Source: Bacteroides sp. Marseille-P3684 (GTDB lineage Bacteria > Bacteroidota > Bacteroidia > Bacteroidales > Bacteroidaceae). Taken from it: a stretch of DNA of 64,000 nt. Position 1 is the stretch's first letter. Each line of letters starts with the position of its first letter. The notes below the pieces were generated by a model. The model did no database searches. It was not told where the DNA came from and was given only the letters and a program-made list of their open reading frames with translations. The DNA is taken from positions 137,953-201,952 of the forward strand of contig NZ_LT985808.1 of assembly GCF_900291465.1 (NCBI RefSeq), read 5' to 3'. Of this stretch, positions 8,728 through 17,639 are shown piece by piece. The translations under genes and the position numbers were made by a program.

Positions 8728-10068
8728 ATGAAAAGACATATATTATTCTCGACCCTGGTTGCTATGACTCTTGCCGGCACAGCCGTAGCACAAGACTTCG
8801 ATACCAACCCCGTCATCAAATACGAGAACAAGGAACAGAAGGTGAAATTCACCGTCGGTGCCCGTTTCATGGCTGATGCCGCTTATTACCACACGGACTT
8901 CACACCGTTGAAATCAGGTGTAGCTATCACCGACTCGCGTATCCGTACCTCCATGACATACGACAACTGGTACTTCTATGCAGATTTCGATTTTTCCAAG
9001 GGTAAGTTCTCCCAAAAGAATATCTTCCTGCAATATACGTTGAAGGATACAGACATGTGGAACCACTCGTTCAAAGCTGGTTACTACAACAATCCTTCAA
9101 CCATGGCAAACAACACCAGCCGTGGCAGTCTGCACTTCATTTCACGTGCCGCCTCTTCAAATGCTCTTTCAGCTGGACGTGAACTGGGTGTCAGCTACAA
9201 AGCATACAACAACAACTTCTTCTTCAATCAGGGAGTCTTTGCCGAAAACAAGTACAATGACCAAGTGGACGGCTATCAAGGAGTGACTTTCGGAGGCCGT
9301 TGGTTATGGCGTCCGGTGAACGACGAAGACCAGACATTCCACGTTGGTGCGACCTTCCGCTATGCACGTATCAATACAGGTGAAGAAGATGGCAATGTAT
9401 TGAAGACCAACCTGAAGTTCGGTTCTACCATGCAGACTTACGTAGACGACTTCCACTTTGCAAGTGCTGAAATTCCTTGGGCAAAGAATGTGTTTGATGC
9501 CGGTGCTGAAGCACTCTACCGTACACCCAAATTCTTTGCACGGGGCGAATACATGTACAAGCACGTCACCAAAGACCGTGACGACATGACTCTCTTCATG
9601 AACCAGCTCGGTGGCAGCCAGTCATGGACTACCTTGGAATCATGGCAAGCAGGCAATCCCCTGGCTTCAAACAGCTTCCACGGTGGATACGTAGAAATGG
9701 GTTACCAAATCTTCGGCAATGGCTACAAGTATGACAATGGAGAAGCTTTGCTGAAAGGTTGGGATGGCCGCTCACTGGAAATCGTTGCCCGTTACAATTA
9801 CCTTGGAATGAATGACATTAAGGACGGTGAGTTCTATTTACCGGGACGTGACCAGTATTATCCGACGGGTGAAGTACAGGATTATCCTGCCAAATCTACC
9901 AGCATCGGTGGTGGCAACATGCACTCCGTAACACTTGGCGCCAACTATTCATTCAACAAATACGCACAAGTGTTATTGGAATACACCTACAATCGCCTCG
10001 ATCGTGATAAATATCAATACGACAAGAACATCCATACCGTTCAGGCACGTTTGCTCTTCTCGTTCTAA
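8728..10068 (+). CDS. OprO/OprP-type phosphate-selective porin
   Basis: The 446-residue outer-membrane barrel has a cleavable signal peptide (AGTAVAQ, about residue 21), then alternating amphipathic strands and a C-terminal aromatic ending LLFSF typical of outer-membrane barrels. The sequence GARFMADAAYYH and the barrel that follows fit the phosphate-selective porin O/P family. It sits 31 bases after the phosphodiesterase gene with no intervening terminator. That position suggests it admits glycerophosphodiesters or other anionic phospho-compounds to the periplasm. The substrate is inferred from context only. Confidence 0.82.
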   Translation: MKRHILFSTLVAMTLAGTAVAQDFDTNPVIKYENKEQKVKFTVGARFMADAAYYHTDFTPLKSGVAITDSRIRTSMTYDNWYFYADFDFSKGKFSQKNIFLQYTLKDTDMWNHSFKAGYYNNPSTMANNTSRGSLHFISRAASSNALSAGRELGVSYKAYNNNFFFNQGVFAENKYNDQVDGYQGVTFGGRWLWRPVNDEDQTFHVGATFRYARINTGEEDGNVLKTNLKFGSTMQTYVDDFHFASAEIPWAKNVFDAGAEALYRTPKFFARGEYMYKHVTKDRDDMTLFMNQLGGSQSWTTLESWQAGNPLASNSFHGGYVEMGYQIFGNGYKYDNGEALLKGWDGRSLEIVARYNYLGMNDIKDGEFYLPGRDQYYPTGEVQDYPAKSTSIGGGNMHSVTLGANYSFNKYAQVLLEYTYNRLDRDKYQYDKNIHTVQARLLFSF

Positions 10069-10230
10069 AGAGACAATCTCTTGCCGCGAGGCAACAGTTT
10101 TCAATAGGTAATCCAACCAATAAGACAAGTGAGAATAAGAAGCTAATAGATATATCTCTCCAACCACTCATACTACTTTTTTAGCATACTTTCTATTCTC
10201 ACTTCCGTAAATCTTTTAGGTCATGAGTTG
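10069..10230 (+). other. Structured 3' region downstream of the porin gene
   Basis: No protein gene is supported. Two short hairpins follow the stop: AGAGA/TCTCT at 10069-10081 and TTGCC-GCGA-GGCAA at about 10081-10094, the latter with a GNRA-type loop. A perfect 11-bp inverted repeat has distant arms (AAGTGAGAATA at 10127-10137, TATTCTCACTT at 10194-10204). A terminator follows. It may be a structured 3' untranslated region or the source of a small RNA. Confidence 0.35.
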
Positions 10231-10274
10231 AAAAGGGATACGTCCAGTCGCCAGACAACGTATCCCTTTTCTTT
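10231..10274 (+). terminator. Rho-independent terminator of the glpQ-porin unit
   Basis: A perfect 13-bp stem, AAAAGGGATACGT (10231-10243) with its complement (10258-10270), and a 14-base loop. The 3' arm ends in TTTT and is followed by CTTT. Confidence 0.85.
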
Positions 10275-10567
10275 GGAACAAACGTACTGGCATCTACTTG
10301 TCTTATGAAAGGAAAAGCTTCAGCTACACATGCCATCTTATATTTTTGAACATTTACCGAATACCTCTATTTATTGACGATTATTTCATCTATTTCTGGA
10401 ATCATGATATGAAACAAGTATCAGAGCATGATGGAATTCTGCGACAAGCTGTCGCAGTTATTGACAGAACCAGAGCTATGGTAGCCACAGCAAGGCGTTC
10501 TGCCAAATACTCCTTGCCCATCTCCTTCTTCCGAGATGAAGCTGTACCATCATTCTTCTACATCCTC

Positions 10568-10848
10568 CGGACATTTGCGTTTGACCAAGCAAACACAAGC
10601 CTTCGAACGGACAAACACAAGCGTTTGACCTGACAAACTCATTGGTTTGATATAGGTAAGTATCATACTCAGCCTGTCAAAGTATTATACTTAGCTTAGA
10701 AAGGTATTATACTTAGACCACCTAAGTATTATACTTAGGGTGCCTAAGTATAATACTTTGGTCCATCAAACTACTATGTTTGTCAGGTCAAACACTTGTG
10801 TTTGGTGAGTCAAACCAATGTGTTTGGTGAATCGAGCACTTGTGTTTG
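10568..10848. repeat. Array 1 of 13 palindromic units at a 22-bp period
   Basis: Units of about 16 bp, each an inverted repeat, are separated by 6-base spacers of unrelated sequence. They start at 10568, 10590, 10612, 10634, 10656, 10678, 10700, 10722, 10744, 10767, 10789, 10811 and 10833. Two sequence types occur in blocks. The outer units resemble CAAACACTTGTGTTTG, although 10568 and 10590 are degenerate. The central five have the core AAGTATTATACTT, and the one centred at 10730 extends to a 19-base perfect palindrome about a single central base. The array lies between the two convergent terminators. The spacers are too short and the units too variable for CRISPR. Confidence 0.8.
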
Positions 10849-10907
10849 CCGCGATAAAGTCTGGGAAACGGAAGGGAACTCGACAGTCAGAGGCTTTGAA
10901 ACATACC

Positions 10908-10962
10908 AAAGGCGTAAAGACACGGAACGGACATACATCCGGTCCGGTGACTTTACGCCTTT
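10908..10962 (-). terminator. Terminator of the thioredoxin-SusC-SusD operon
   Basis: A perfect 12-bp stem (AAAGGCGTAAAG with CTTTACGCCTTT) extended by partial pairing in the loop, 32 bases after the SusD stop on the minus strand. The 3' arm ends in TTT. Convergent with the porin terminator. Confidence 0.75.
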
Positions 10963-10994
10963 GTGCATCAATCGCCTTCGGTCTTCCTCAGACG

Positions 10995-12506
10995 TCAGCG
11001 GTCATACTCCGGCATGGGGTTGAAGCTGATGACGCGTTCCGGTACGGGGAAGATGTAACGCGGGTCATTGGGTGGAAGCGTCCAGGAACCATCGTTTCCA
11101 GCAGTGTGGGTGATGGTCTTCGCAAACCAGGACTCGCGGTTCATCCGCTTCAGGTCGATGAGACGGTAGAGGCCTACGAAAGCGAACTCACGACGGCGCT
11201 CGTCGATGACCAGGCGGAGCACCTCTTCACGCGACAGCGACGTCGGTGTGGCATAGTGCACATTGTTGCGGATGCGCTTGTCACGCAGGGTGTTCAGACG
11301 CTCCAGAGCACGGTCGACATCGCCTACACGGGCTTCACATTCGGCTGCGATGAGGTAGATTTCCGGCGTCCCCAGACCCACGTTCATGTCGACATACGGC
11401 ATGTAGGTCGTAAAGCCGCGGAAGTAGTCAGGACGTCCACCGTTAATGGTACGGTCGCACGAGTCGGTGCAGTAGTACAACTCCTTACGCATGTCTGCCT
11501 GCCCCTCCGTCAGGTCCTTGCGGAAGGTCTCCAACAAGTCGTCGGAAGCCGCCACTACGGCGAAGAGGTAGGAAGTGTTGTTCGGCGTACGGGTATAGAT
11601 GTTCTCGTCATTGTCCTGCGGGTCGGGATACTCCTCGCCGTTGTCGCTGCGGACGATACGCCCGAACGTGCCGTGGTCGAGCACCTCATATTCCGTCAGG
11701 TCGATGAGGTAAGAGTTGGACTCCAGCGCAGCATTGGCATTCGTCAGTGCCTCCTCATAGCGGCCCATGTAGAGGTACATCCGTGAGAGGAACGCCTGGC
11801 CTACACTCTGGCTGGGAGCGAACGGATGGTTCACCACCTTGGCGAGACAGGGCACCGCCTCATTCAGGTCTTCCTCTATCTGACGGTAGACCTCCGCCAC
11901 GCTGGCACGCGGATATTGTTCACCCGTCATCACCTCGCTCAGCACCAGAGGCACGCCATAGTCCGTGTCGGCCGTCTCGGCGTCATAATGGTTGCCGTAG
12001 AGATTGACCAGATTCAGGTATTCGAAGGCACGCCCTACCAGCGCCTCGCCCCACACGCGCTTCCGGTCCGTATCCTTGCCGTCGGTCGTGGCAAGCACGT
12101 TGTTGATGATGGCATTGTAGGTGAAGATGTGTTCATAACCATCGTTCCAGATGGCGTCGTCGTCACTGGGCAGGAAGATGTCGCCCTCGGCAAACGAATA
12201 GGCGTTGCGCATCTCCTGGCTCTTGTCCATGTAGTCGAAAGAAGTATAGTTGGTCACCGCCCCGGTCGAAGCGTTCGTGTTCTGGATCTCGCCCCGTCCG
12301 GTGAGACGGATGTCGTCGGTGAAGAACAAGGGATACACGTCGAGCGAACGATAAAGAGACTGACCGTTGAGCAACATCTGATAGTCACTGAGTGTCTCGG
12401 GGATCATCTCGCCCTTGGGCTGGTTGCCCAGCCAGTCGTCGCATGCCGCCAGCGAGCACACCATGCCGGCACATGCCAGGTATTTCATTATAGTCTGTTT
12501 CATCAT
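10995..12506 (-). CDS. SusD/RagB-family outer-membrane lipoprotein
   Basis: The 503-residue lipoprotein has a signal ending SLAACDD (lipid-anchored Cys near residue 22), then the SusD N-terminal pattern (DWLGNQPKGE) and TPR-like helices with the RagB-type motif LVGRAFEYLNLVNLYG. The C-terminus has the SusD_RagB region with RRREFAFVGLYRLIDLKRMN. SusD proteins form the lid of a SusC barrel and capture ligand at the cell surface. It starts 12 bases after the SusC gene and is the last gene of a three-gene operon. No glycosidase accompanies it, so the ligand may not be a glycan. A second ATG lies directly after the first. Confidence 0.93.
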   Translation of the reverse strand: MMKQTIMKYLACAGMVCSLAACDDWLGNQPKGEMIPETLSDYQMLLNGQSLYRSLDVYPLFFTDDIRLTGRGEIQNTNASTGAVTNYTSFDYMDKSQEMRNAYSFAEGDIFLPSDDDAIWNDGYEHIFTYNAIINNVLATTDGKDTDRKRVWGEALVGRAFEYLNLVNLYGNHYDAETADTDYGVPLVLSEVMTGEQYPRASVAEVYRQIEEDLNEAVPCLAKVVNHPFAPSQSVGQAFLSRMYLYMGRYEEALTNANAALESNSYLIDLTEYEVLDHGTFGRIVRSDNGEEYPDPQDNDENIYTRTPNNTSYLFAVVAASDDLLETFRKDLTEGQADMRKELYYCTDSCDRTINGGRPDYFRGFTTYMPYVDMNVGLGTPEIYLIAAECEARVGDVDRALERLNTLRDKRIRNNVHYATPTSLSREEVLRLVIDERRREFAFVGLYRLIDLKRMNRESWFAKTITHTAGNDGSWTLPPNDPRYIFPVPERVISFNPMPEYDR

Positions 12507-12518
12507 TTGTCTGTTCGT

Positions 12519-15500
12519 TTAGAAGTTTAGCGATAAGCCGAGAGTCCATGTCGGCGGGATGCGGTAGCCGCGCGAGGGCGACAGTGTCCGTCCGCTCCAC
12601 ACCTCGGGGTCGAGGTGGCGCTTGTTGGCAGCCCAGTAGAAGAGGTTCTGCACCTGGAGGCTCACACGCAGGTTCTCGGCATAGAACTTGTTGACGAGCA
12701 CCTTAGGGAAGGTGTATGAGAGGGTCACGTCGCGGAGCTTGATGTAGTCGCCTTTCTGCACATGCTTGTCGGCAGCCGACCACAGATACTCCGAGTAGGT
12801 GTGGCTCGTGCCATAGAGGAATGCCGGAGCCATGTCGGGGTCCTTCTCGTCGCCCGGCTGTTGCCAGAACTTCAGCCTTCCGCGGTCCACCACGCCTGCA
12901 TAGTTCAGCACGGGGTAACGGTTCCACAGGTAACCGGCTGCCACGTCACGCAGGACATGTCCGCCATAGTAGACAAACATGAAGTCAAGGTCAAAGCCTT
13001 TATACGACAGGCGGTTCTGCAAGGCTGCCGAGTAGGGAGGGTCTGCCGTTCCGGCATACTTCAGGTCTTCCGGTTCCAGCTCGCTGTAGGACTTCACGAT
13101 GGTGCCGTCTGCCTTGTAGGCTGTCGGGTATCCCTCTTCGTCCAGTCCGGCATAACGGATGACCCACATGGCATTCATCGGCTTGCCTTCGCGGTTCTGC
13201 AGGCTGTAATAGTAGTCCATGGCCGAGGAGCCGCTCGCCTCCACACGGGTCAGCTTGTTCTTGTTGTAGCTGAAGGTGAAGTTGGTGGTCCAGGAGAAGT
13301 CGCGCCCGACGAAGTTCCTGCTTTCCAGGGTCAGTTCCACACCGCGGTTGTACATCTCGCCGTAGTTGAGCAGCAGCGACGGCCATCCGGTGGTGGGGTC
13401 GGTCTGCCGGTTGCCGAGCAGGTCGGAAGTCTTCTTGTTGTAGAACTCTAGCGTACCGTTCAACCGGTGTTTGAACAGGCTGAAGTCCACTGCCAGGTTG
13501 AACACCTTGGTCTTCTCCCAGCGCAGGTTCGGGTTGGGCGGTGTGCTGATGACGGCGTATGTCTCGTTGGTGTAGGAGTTCGGACGGCTGCTGACCGAAG
13601 CAATCATATAGGGACTGGTCACGGTGGTGGTGTTTCCGTTGATACCGTAAGTCGCACGCAGCGCCAGTCGGTCAATCACGTTCCAGTCCTCCAGTGCCAC
13701 ATACTGTGCACCTGCCGACCACAAGGGACGGTACTTGTACTTCGGGTCCATGCCGAAGAGGTTCGACTGGTCGATGCGGACGCTCGCCGTTCCTGTCAGC
13801 CGACGGTCAAAGGTGTAGGAGGCATTGGCATAGAAGGAGACGTAACGGCGGTCCACGTAAGAGAACGAGTCGCTCGCCGAGTCATAGTAATAGTAGTTGC
13901 CTGACACCGACTGCGTCCCATTGATGCCGTTTGCCGCCTCGATCTCGTCCATCAGCGTATAAGCCAGGGTCATGTCGTCATAGCCCACCTTGTTGAGCGA
14001 CGTCGCCTGCGTCACGACTTTCCGCCGTTCCGCACCGAGCAACGCCTGTACGCTGTGGCGTCCGTCGGTGAAGTCCTTGTTGAAGTTGAGCTGCATACGG
14101 AAGGTGTATGACTTCTTCTTCTGCCAATTCTCTGTCATCCGTCCGCCGACGGGGAAGTAGTGAGTGATGGCCCCGTTGTCCTCGATGACGGTGGCATCGT
14201 TGATTTCCGACTTCACATCGTAGTAGTCCTTCGAGTAATACTGCTTGTTATAGACGCTGGTGTTCTCCGTCTGGTAGAGCACGTCGAGGTCCAGTCCCTC
14301 CATGAACGTGAGCTTCATGCCGAGGTTGATGTTGTAGTACTTGGACTCATAGTTATAGTGCGCCTTGTCCATCTCGTTGACGGGGATGTAGGTCTCGTCC
14401 TGTAGACCCAGCTCGTTCAGGCGGTCCAGCTCATACTGGCTCTTGCCCATGTACCATTGCGCCGGGGTGCCGTCCTCGTTGTACAGCATGCGGTAGGAAG
14501 GACCGGAATAGAGGTTGCTGTACGCCGAGAAGCCGTTGTCATAGCTCCGGTCCACATTGCTGGTGAGCAGGCCGACGTTCACACGCATCCACTTGAAAAA
14601 GTCGAACTGGTTCTTCAGGTTGACGCCGATGCGCTGGGTCGACTGTTCCTTCTCGTAAGGCAGGTTCTCCTCGTAGTTGGCGGAGAAGGCATACTTGTAG
14701 ATGTCCGACCCTCCGCTGAAGGACAGGTTGTGCTGGTGGGTGATGTCCGCCTTGCGCAGCAGGCTCTTCAACTGACCATAGCGGTCGAGGCTGCGGTAAC
14801 GGTCCATCTCGGCATTGAAGTCCGCCTCGCTGATGACGCCCTGCTCCTTCTTATAGAGCAACGTATAGACCTCGTTGTACGAGCTGCGCTCCGTCAGGAT
14901 GTCGTTCACACTGTTGTGCTTGAGTCCGAAGAGAGTCTCCTGCAGGTCGACCAGCTCGGCACTCGACGTGAGATTCAGGTAGTCGCGGTCGGGCAACGGC
15001 TCGAACTTGATGCTTCCGTTGTAGCTGACACGGGTGCGTCCGTCTTGTCCCGAGCGAGTCGTGATGACGATGACGCCGTTTGCCGAACGGGCACCGTAGA
15101 TGGAGGCTGCGGTCGCATCCTTCAGGACGGTCACATTGACAATGTCTGATGGGTTGAGGGCTTCGATGTCGCCTTCAAAGGGAATGCCGTCGACCACATA
15201 AAGCGGAGTCTTCTCTCCCCTGAGGGTAGAGACACCACGGATCTGCGGCGTGCTGCCGGGTGTATGCTGCAAACCTGCCACCATACCTTCCATACGGTCC
15301 AGGATGTTGGTCTGCAGTTTCCCCTGCATGTCTTCGGGAGTAATGACAGAGAATGAACCGGCGGCACGCTCCTTGGAGATGGTCTGGTAACCGGTCACCA
15401 CCACTTCGCTCAGCTGGGTGTCGTCGGCATGCAGGGAGAGTTCCACGAAGGTACGTCCCGGTCTGACCGGTTCCTCGATGGTTTCATAGCCGATGAACGA

Positions 15501-15788
15501 CACCACCAGGATTTGCCCCGGAGCCACCTTCAACGAGAAGCGTCCGTCGATGTCGGTCACCGTTCCTATCTTATTGTTTCCTTTCACATAAACACTGGCC
15601 CCGGGCACCGGGTCACCATTTTCATCACGGACCACTCCACTGAGGGTCATCGTCTGCTGGGCCGCCTCCATGCCTGCCGCTACAGGCTCATGCAGAGACG
15701 CTTCACCCGGCATCGGCACTGTCAGTGCCAACATGGAGAAGAGCGCAAAAATCTTACCCCCCCCCACGGGTTTTCTAAAGCTGTTCAT
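12519..15788 (-). CDS. SusC-like TonB-dependent transporter, poly-G tract in frame (ON)
   Basis: The 1089-residue outer-membrane transporter contains, in order: a signal peptide (hydrophobic core IFALFSMLALTVPM), a carboxypeptidase-D-regulatory-like domain (VVRDENGDPVPGASVYVKG, about residues 50-130), a plug with the SusC motif LKDATAASIYGARSANGV, and the beta-barrel ending in LGLSLNF. It should import a SusD-bound ligand using TonB energy. The signal-peptide coding region contains nine G (15757-15765). They are read as GTG GGG GGG GGT AAG, which keeps the frame from ATG 15788. One extra G would read GGG TAA and stop at codon 12. The thioredoxin-like gene lies 38 bases upstream and SusD 12 bases downstream. 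Confidence 0.93.
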   Translation of the reverse strand: MNSFRKPVGGGKIFALFSMLALTVPMPGEASLHEPVAAGMEAAQQTMTLSGVVRDENGDPVPGASVYVKGNNKIGTVTDIDGRFSLKVAPGQILVVSFIGYETIEEPVRPGRTFVELSLHADDTQLSEVVVTGYQTISKERAAGSFSVITPEDMQGKLQTNILDRMEGMVAGLQHTPGSTPQIRGVSTLRGEKTPLYVVDGIPFEGDIEALNPSDIVNVTVLKDATAASIYGARSANGVIVITTRSGQDGRTRVSYNGSIKFEPLPDRDYLNLTSSAELVDLQETLFGLKHNSVNDILTERSSYNEVYTLLYKKEQGVISEADFNAEMDRYRSLDRYGQLKSLLRKADITHQHNLSFSGGSDIYKYAFSANYEENLPYEKEQSTQRIGVNLKNQFDFFKWMRVNVGLLTSNVDRSYDNGFSAYSNLYSGPSYRMLYNEDGTPAQWYMGKSQYELDRLNELGLQDETYIPVNEMDKAHYNYESKYYNINLGMKLTFMEGLDLDVLYQTENTSVYNKQYYSKDYYDVKSEINDATVIEDNGAITHYFPVGGRMTENWQKKKSYTFRMQLNFNKDFTDGRHSVQALLGAERRKVVTQATSLNKVGYDDMTLAYTLMDEIEAANGINGTQSVSGNYYYYDSASDSFSYVDRRYVSFYANASYTFDRRLTGTASVRIDQSNLFGMDPKYKYRPLWSAGAQYVALEDWNVIDRLALRATYGINGNTTTVTSPYMIASVSSRPNSYTNETYAVISTPPNPNLRWEKTKVFNLAVDFSLFKHRLNGTLEFYNKKTSDLLGNRQTDPTTGWPSLLLNYGEMYNRGVELTLESRNFVGRDFSWTTNFTFSYNKNKLTRVEASGSSAMDYYYSLQNREGKPMNAMWVIRYAGLDEEGYPTAYKADGTIVKSYSELEPEDLKYAGTADPPYSAALQNRLSYKGFDLDFMFVYYGGHVLRDVAAGYLWNRYPVLNYAGVVDRGRLKFWQQPGDEKDPDMAPAFLYGTSHTYSEYLWSAADKHVQKGDYIKLRDVTLSYTFPKVLVNKFYAENLRVSLQVQNLFYWAANKRHLDPEVWSGRTLSPSRGYRIPPTWTLGLSLNF
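15757..15765 (-). repeat. G9 homopolymer in the SusC signal-peptide region (ON)
   Basis: Nine consecutive G on the coding strand at codons 8-11, inside the core GTGGGGGGGGGTAA. This core is shared exactly with the second SusC gene near 44.9 kb. It is a candidate slipped-strand phase switch, here in the productive frame. Confidence 0.85.
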
Positions 15789-15826
15789 ACAGGTTCTTGT
15801 TTTTGATTATGATTGTTTTCCTTGAT

Positions 15827-17059
15827 TCATTTCCGCTTTGCCGCAGGCTTCGGCTTCAGCGCATCGGGGCGCATCGAGTAGGTCTTCTTGCCTTGTGCAG
15901 GTTCAGCCAGCAAGGCAGACGGCACATTGGCTCCTGCCGGCAGACGCTTCAGGAGCTTCTCCAGGGCGTCGGCATATTCCTGGTGGATGAAGGCATCGTC
16001 GCGGTCACTCTGGTTGTAGGCGATGTAGCGGAGGTATTCCACACACTTGTTGAACCACACGTCAGGCAGTTCCTCGCTACCGTAGCTCAAGCGCACCATG
16101 TACTTCAACCGCCCGATCAGCGTCTGCTGGTCGACCTGCGGATCCGCTATCAGTGCATCGATGCGCCGGATGGCATCGTCATAGTTCTTCTGACGGATGG
16201 CATCGTTGACGCGAATCAGCTCGCAATTGAACGCCTTCCCTTCGAAGTCGCACAATGCCTCGATGACGGCAAGGTCACCGTAGGTCGTCTCTTTCGCCAG
16301 TTTGGCATCGACTGCCTCCTTGCCGAGCAAGGCACAGTAATCGGCATAATGGTCCGACAGGTCTTTCAGGTAAGGCGTCATGCCTGTGATGACCTCCACA
16401 AAGACGGGCCATACATCGTCATCCGACAGCTTGGCTCCCCCCTTCATCAGTTCGTCAAAGGCAGCCGTCACATTCTTGTGCGCATAGATGGAGTGTTCGT
16501 AACGGATGTAGTCAAGCAGGAAAGCCCGTTCACGGTTGCCTGCAGCATACTGTTCCTCCAGGTAGAAAGAGCGCAATTCGGGCGTCAACGCGCTACGTCC
16601 CGTGCGGATGAACTGCTCCCCCGTCTGACGGCTGCTGCTCCGGTGTACCATCTCCCCGGTAGCAGGGTCCACGAAGGCATAGGTCGGATAGCTCCTTACG
16701 CCATACTTTCGGGCAAGTTCGACTCCTTCCCCGTGCTCCGCGTCAATCTTCGCGCAGACAAAGTGCTCGTTGTAGAACGCACCGACGTCCGGCAATGTAA
16801 ACACGGTCTGTGCCATGTTCAGGCAGGGACCACACCATTGCGTGTAGAAATCAATAAAAATAAGCTTGTTCTCGGCTTTCGCCTTTGCAACAACCTCTGC
16901 CCATGACTGATGGGTGAACCGGATGCCCGGTTCCTGTTCATCGCTCACCTGCATGATTTCAGCCGGCACCCCTAATGTGGTCTCGGCGCCCCTAACGCCG
17001 GAAGCCAATGCCGCTACAGTCAAAAGCATGCAAGCCCTTGAGCATAACATTCTTTTCAT
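15827..17059 (-). CDS. Thioredoxin-fold protein with C-terminal helical domain
   Basis: The exported 410-residue protein has a signal peptide (VAALASGVRGAE) and an N-terminal thioredoxin domain with the redox motif QWCGPCLNMA at about residue 72. The cis-proline region follows as SYPTYAFVD. The remaining ~270 residues are helical and not recognised. It probably acts as a periplasmic or surface thiol oxidoreductase. I choose the ATG at 17059. The longer reading begins one codon earlier at TTG. It is the first gene of an operon with SusC and SusD. Thioredoxin-like partners in carbohydrase-free SusCD loci suggest handling of cysteine-containing, peptide or metal ligands, which is inference. Confidence 0.82.
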   Translation of the reverse strand: MKRMLCSRACMLLTVAALASGVRGAETTLGVPAEIMQVSDEQEPGIRFTHQSWAEVVAKAKAENKLIFIDFYTQWCGPCLNMAQTVFTLPDVGAFYNEHFVCAKIDAEHGEGVELARKYGVRSYPTYAFVDPATGEMVHRSSSRQTGEQFIRTGRSALTPELRSFYLEEQYAAGNRERAFLLDYIRYEHSIYAHKNVTAAFDELMKGGAKLSDDDVWPVFVEVITGMTPYLKDLSDHYADYCALLGKEAVDAKLAKETTYGDLAVIEALCDFEGKAFNCELIRVNDAIRQKNYDDAIRRIDALIADPQVDQQTLIGRLKYMVRLSYGSEELPDVWFNKCVEYLRYIAYNQSDRDDAFIHQEYADALEKLLKRLPAGANVPSALLAEPAQGKKTYSMRPDALKPKPAAKRK

Positions 17060-17526
17060 CAATGTACAATTTTTATAGTAGGTTCTTTTTCTTTGTATAT
17101 TTATCGTTTAGCCTATTTATATCCTGCATCGCTTTCAGGTATCTTCTTTCCGAGGCTAAAATCTGACAGATTCAAAGATAATCCGTCTGTTTAGCATTTA
17201 TGTTGTGAGTGCAAAAGTAACATTTTTTCCTATTCGGAAGATTATTTACCCTAAAAAACATTCAGCTGTCACAAAAACAGTTACGAGCCTCCTCACATCG
17301 GGGCATCCCTGCGGCGCACGTTTTCAACTTACGCCCTCCCTGTCATCGCGTATAATAAGGTATATATCCCCCTGCCGACCTGCCACATCGGGCAAGCATT
17401 CAGTGTCACAGAGCCAGTCCCATAATCTACAATTATCCTTACATTTCATGCTCATTACAAAAACGGGGGCTTCATTGACCTACATCAAGAAAAAGGCTGT
17501 TTTTATGTTTTAAAGCATGTTTTCCC
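17060..17526. other. Intergenic region between divergent units, no gene recognised
   Basis: An AT-rich spacer between the thioredoxin-SusC-SusD operon (minus strand) and the small membrane peptide gene (plus strand). It holds promoter-like elements only. A 102-codon frame on the plus strand (17205-17513) has no protein-like composition and is not supported. Confidence 0.4.
17212..17219 (-). promoter_or_regulatory. Possible -7 element for the thioredoxin-SusC-SusD operon
   Basis: TACTTTTG on the minus strand fits the Bacteroides -7 consensus TAnnTTTG about 150 bases before the ATG. No good TTTG is found at the -33 distance, so support is weak. A second candidate, TATCTTTG, lies at 17173-17180. 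Confidence 0.35.
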
Positions 17527-17556
17527 TTGACACGAGCAAAAAATCCCCTATCTTTG
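17527..17556 (+). promoter_or_regulatory. Promoter of the 30-residue membrane peptide gene
   Basis: TTGA (in CTTGACAC) at 17527-17530, 18 bases, then TATCTTTG at 17549-17556, an exact match to TAnnTTTG. The start would lie near 17563, giving a leader of about 75 bases. Confidence 0.65.
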
Positions 17557-17639
17557 CAGCGTAATTCAGAAATGAGTTACGAAGGATAACAAGTAGATAG
17601 GATAATTAGTAAAGGTAAAAAGATTTAATTATTTTAATT

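Noticed and set aside
10298-10633. 111-codon frame on the plus strand
   Set aside because: It lies between convergent terminators, runs into the palindrome array and has no protein-like motifs or promoter.
10568-10848. CRISPR array
   Set aside because: Spacers are 6 bases and the repeats vary in sequence; no cas genes are nearby.
10818-11786. 322-codon plus-strand frame overlapping the SusD gene
   Set aside because: It is antisense to a clear SusD gene and reflects its codon pattern; no independent support.
17205-17513. 102-codon plus-strand frame before the small peptide gene
   Set aside because: It starts inside the candidate minus-strand promoter and has no recognisable protein features.
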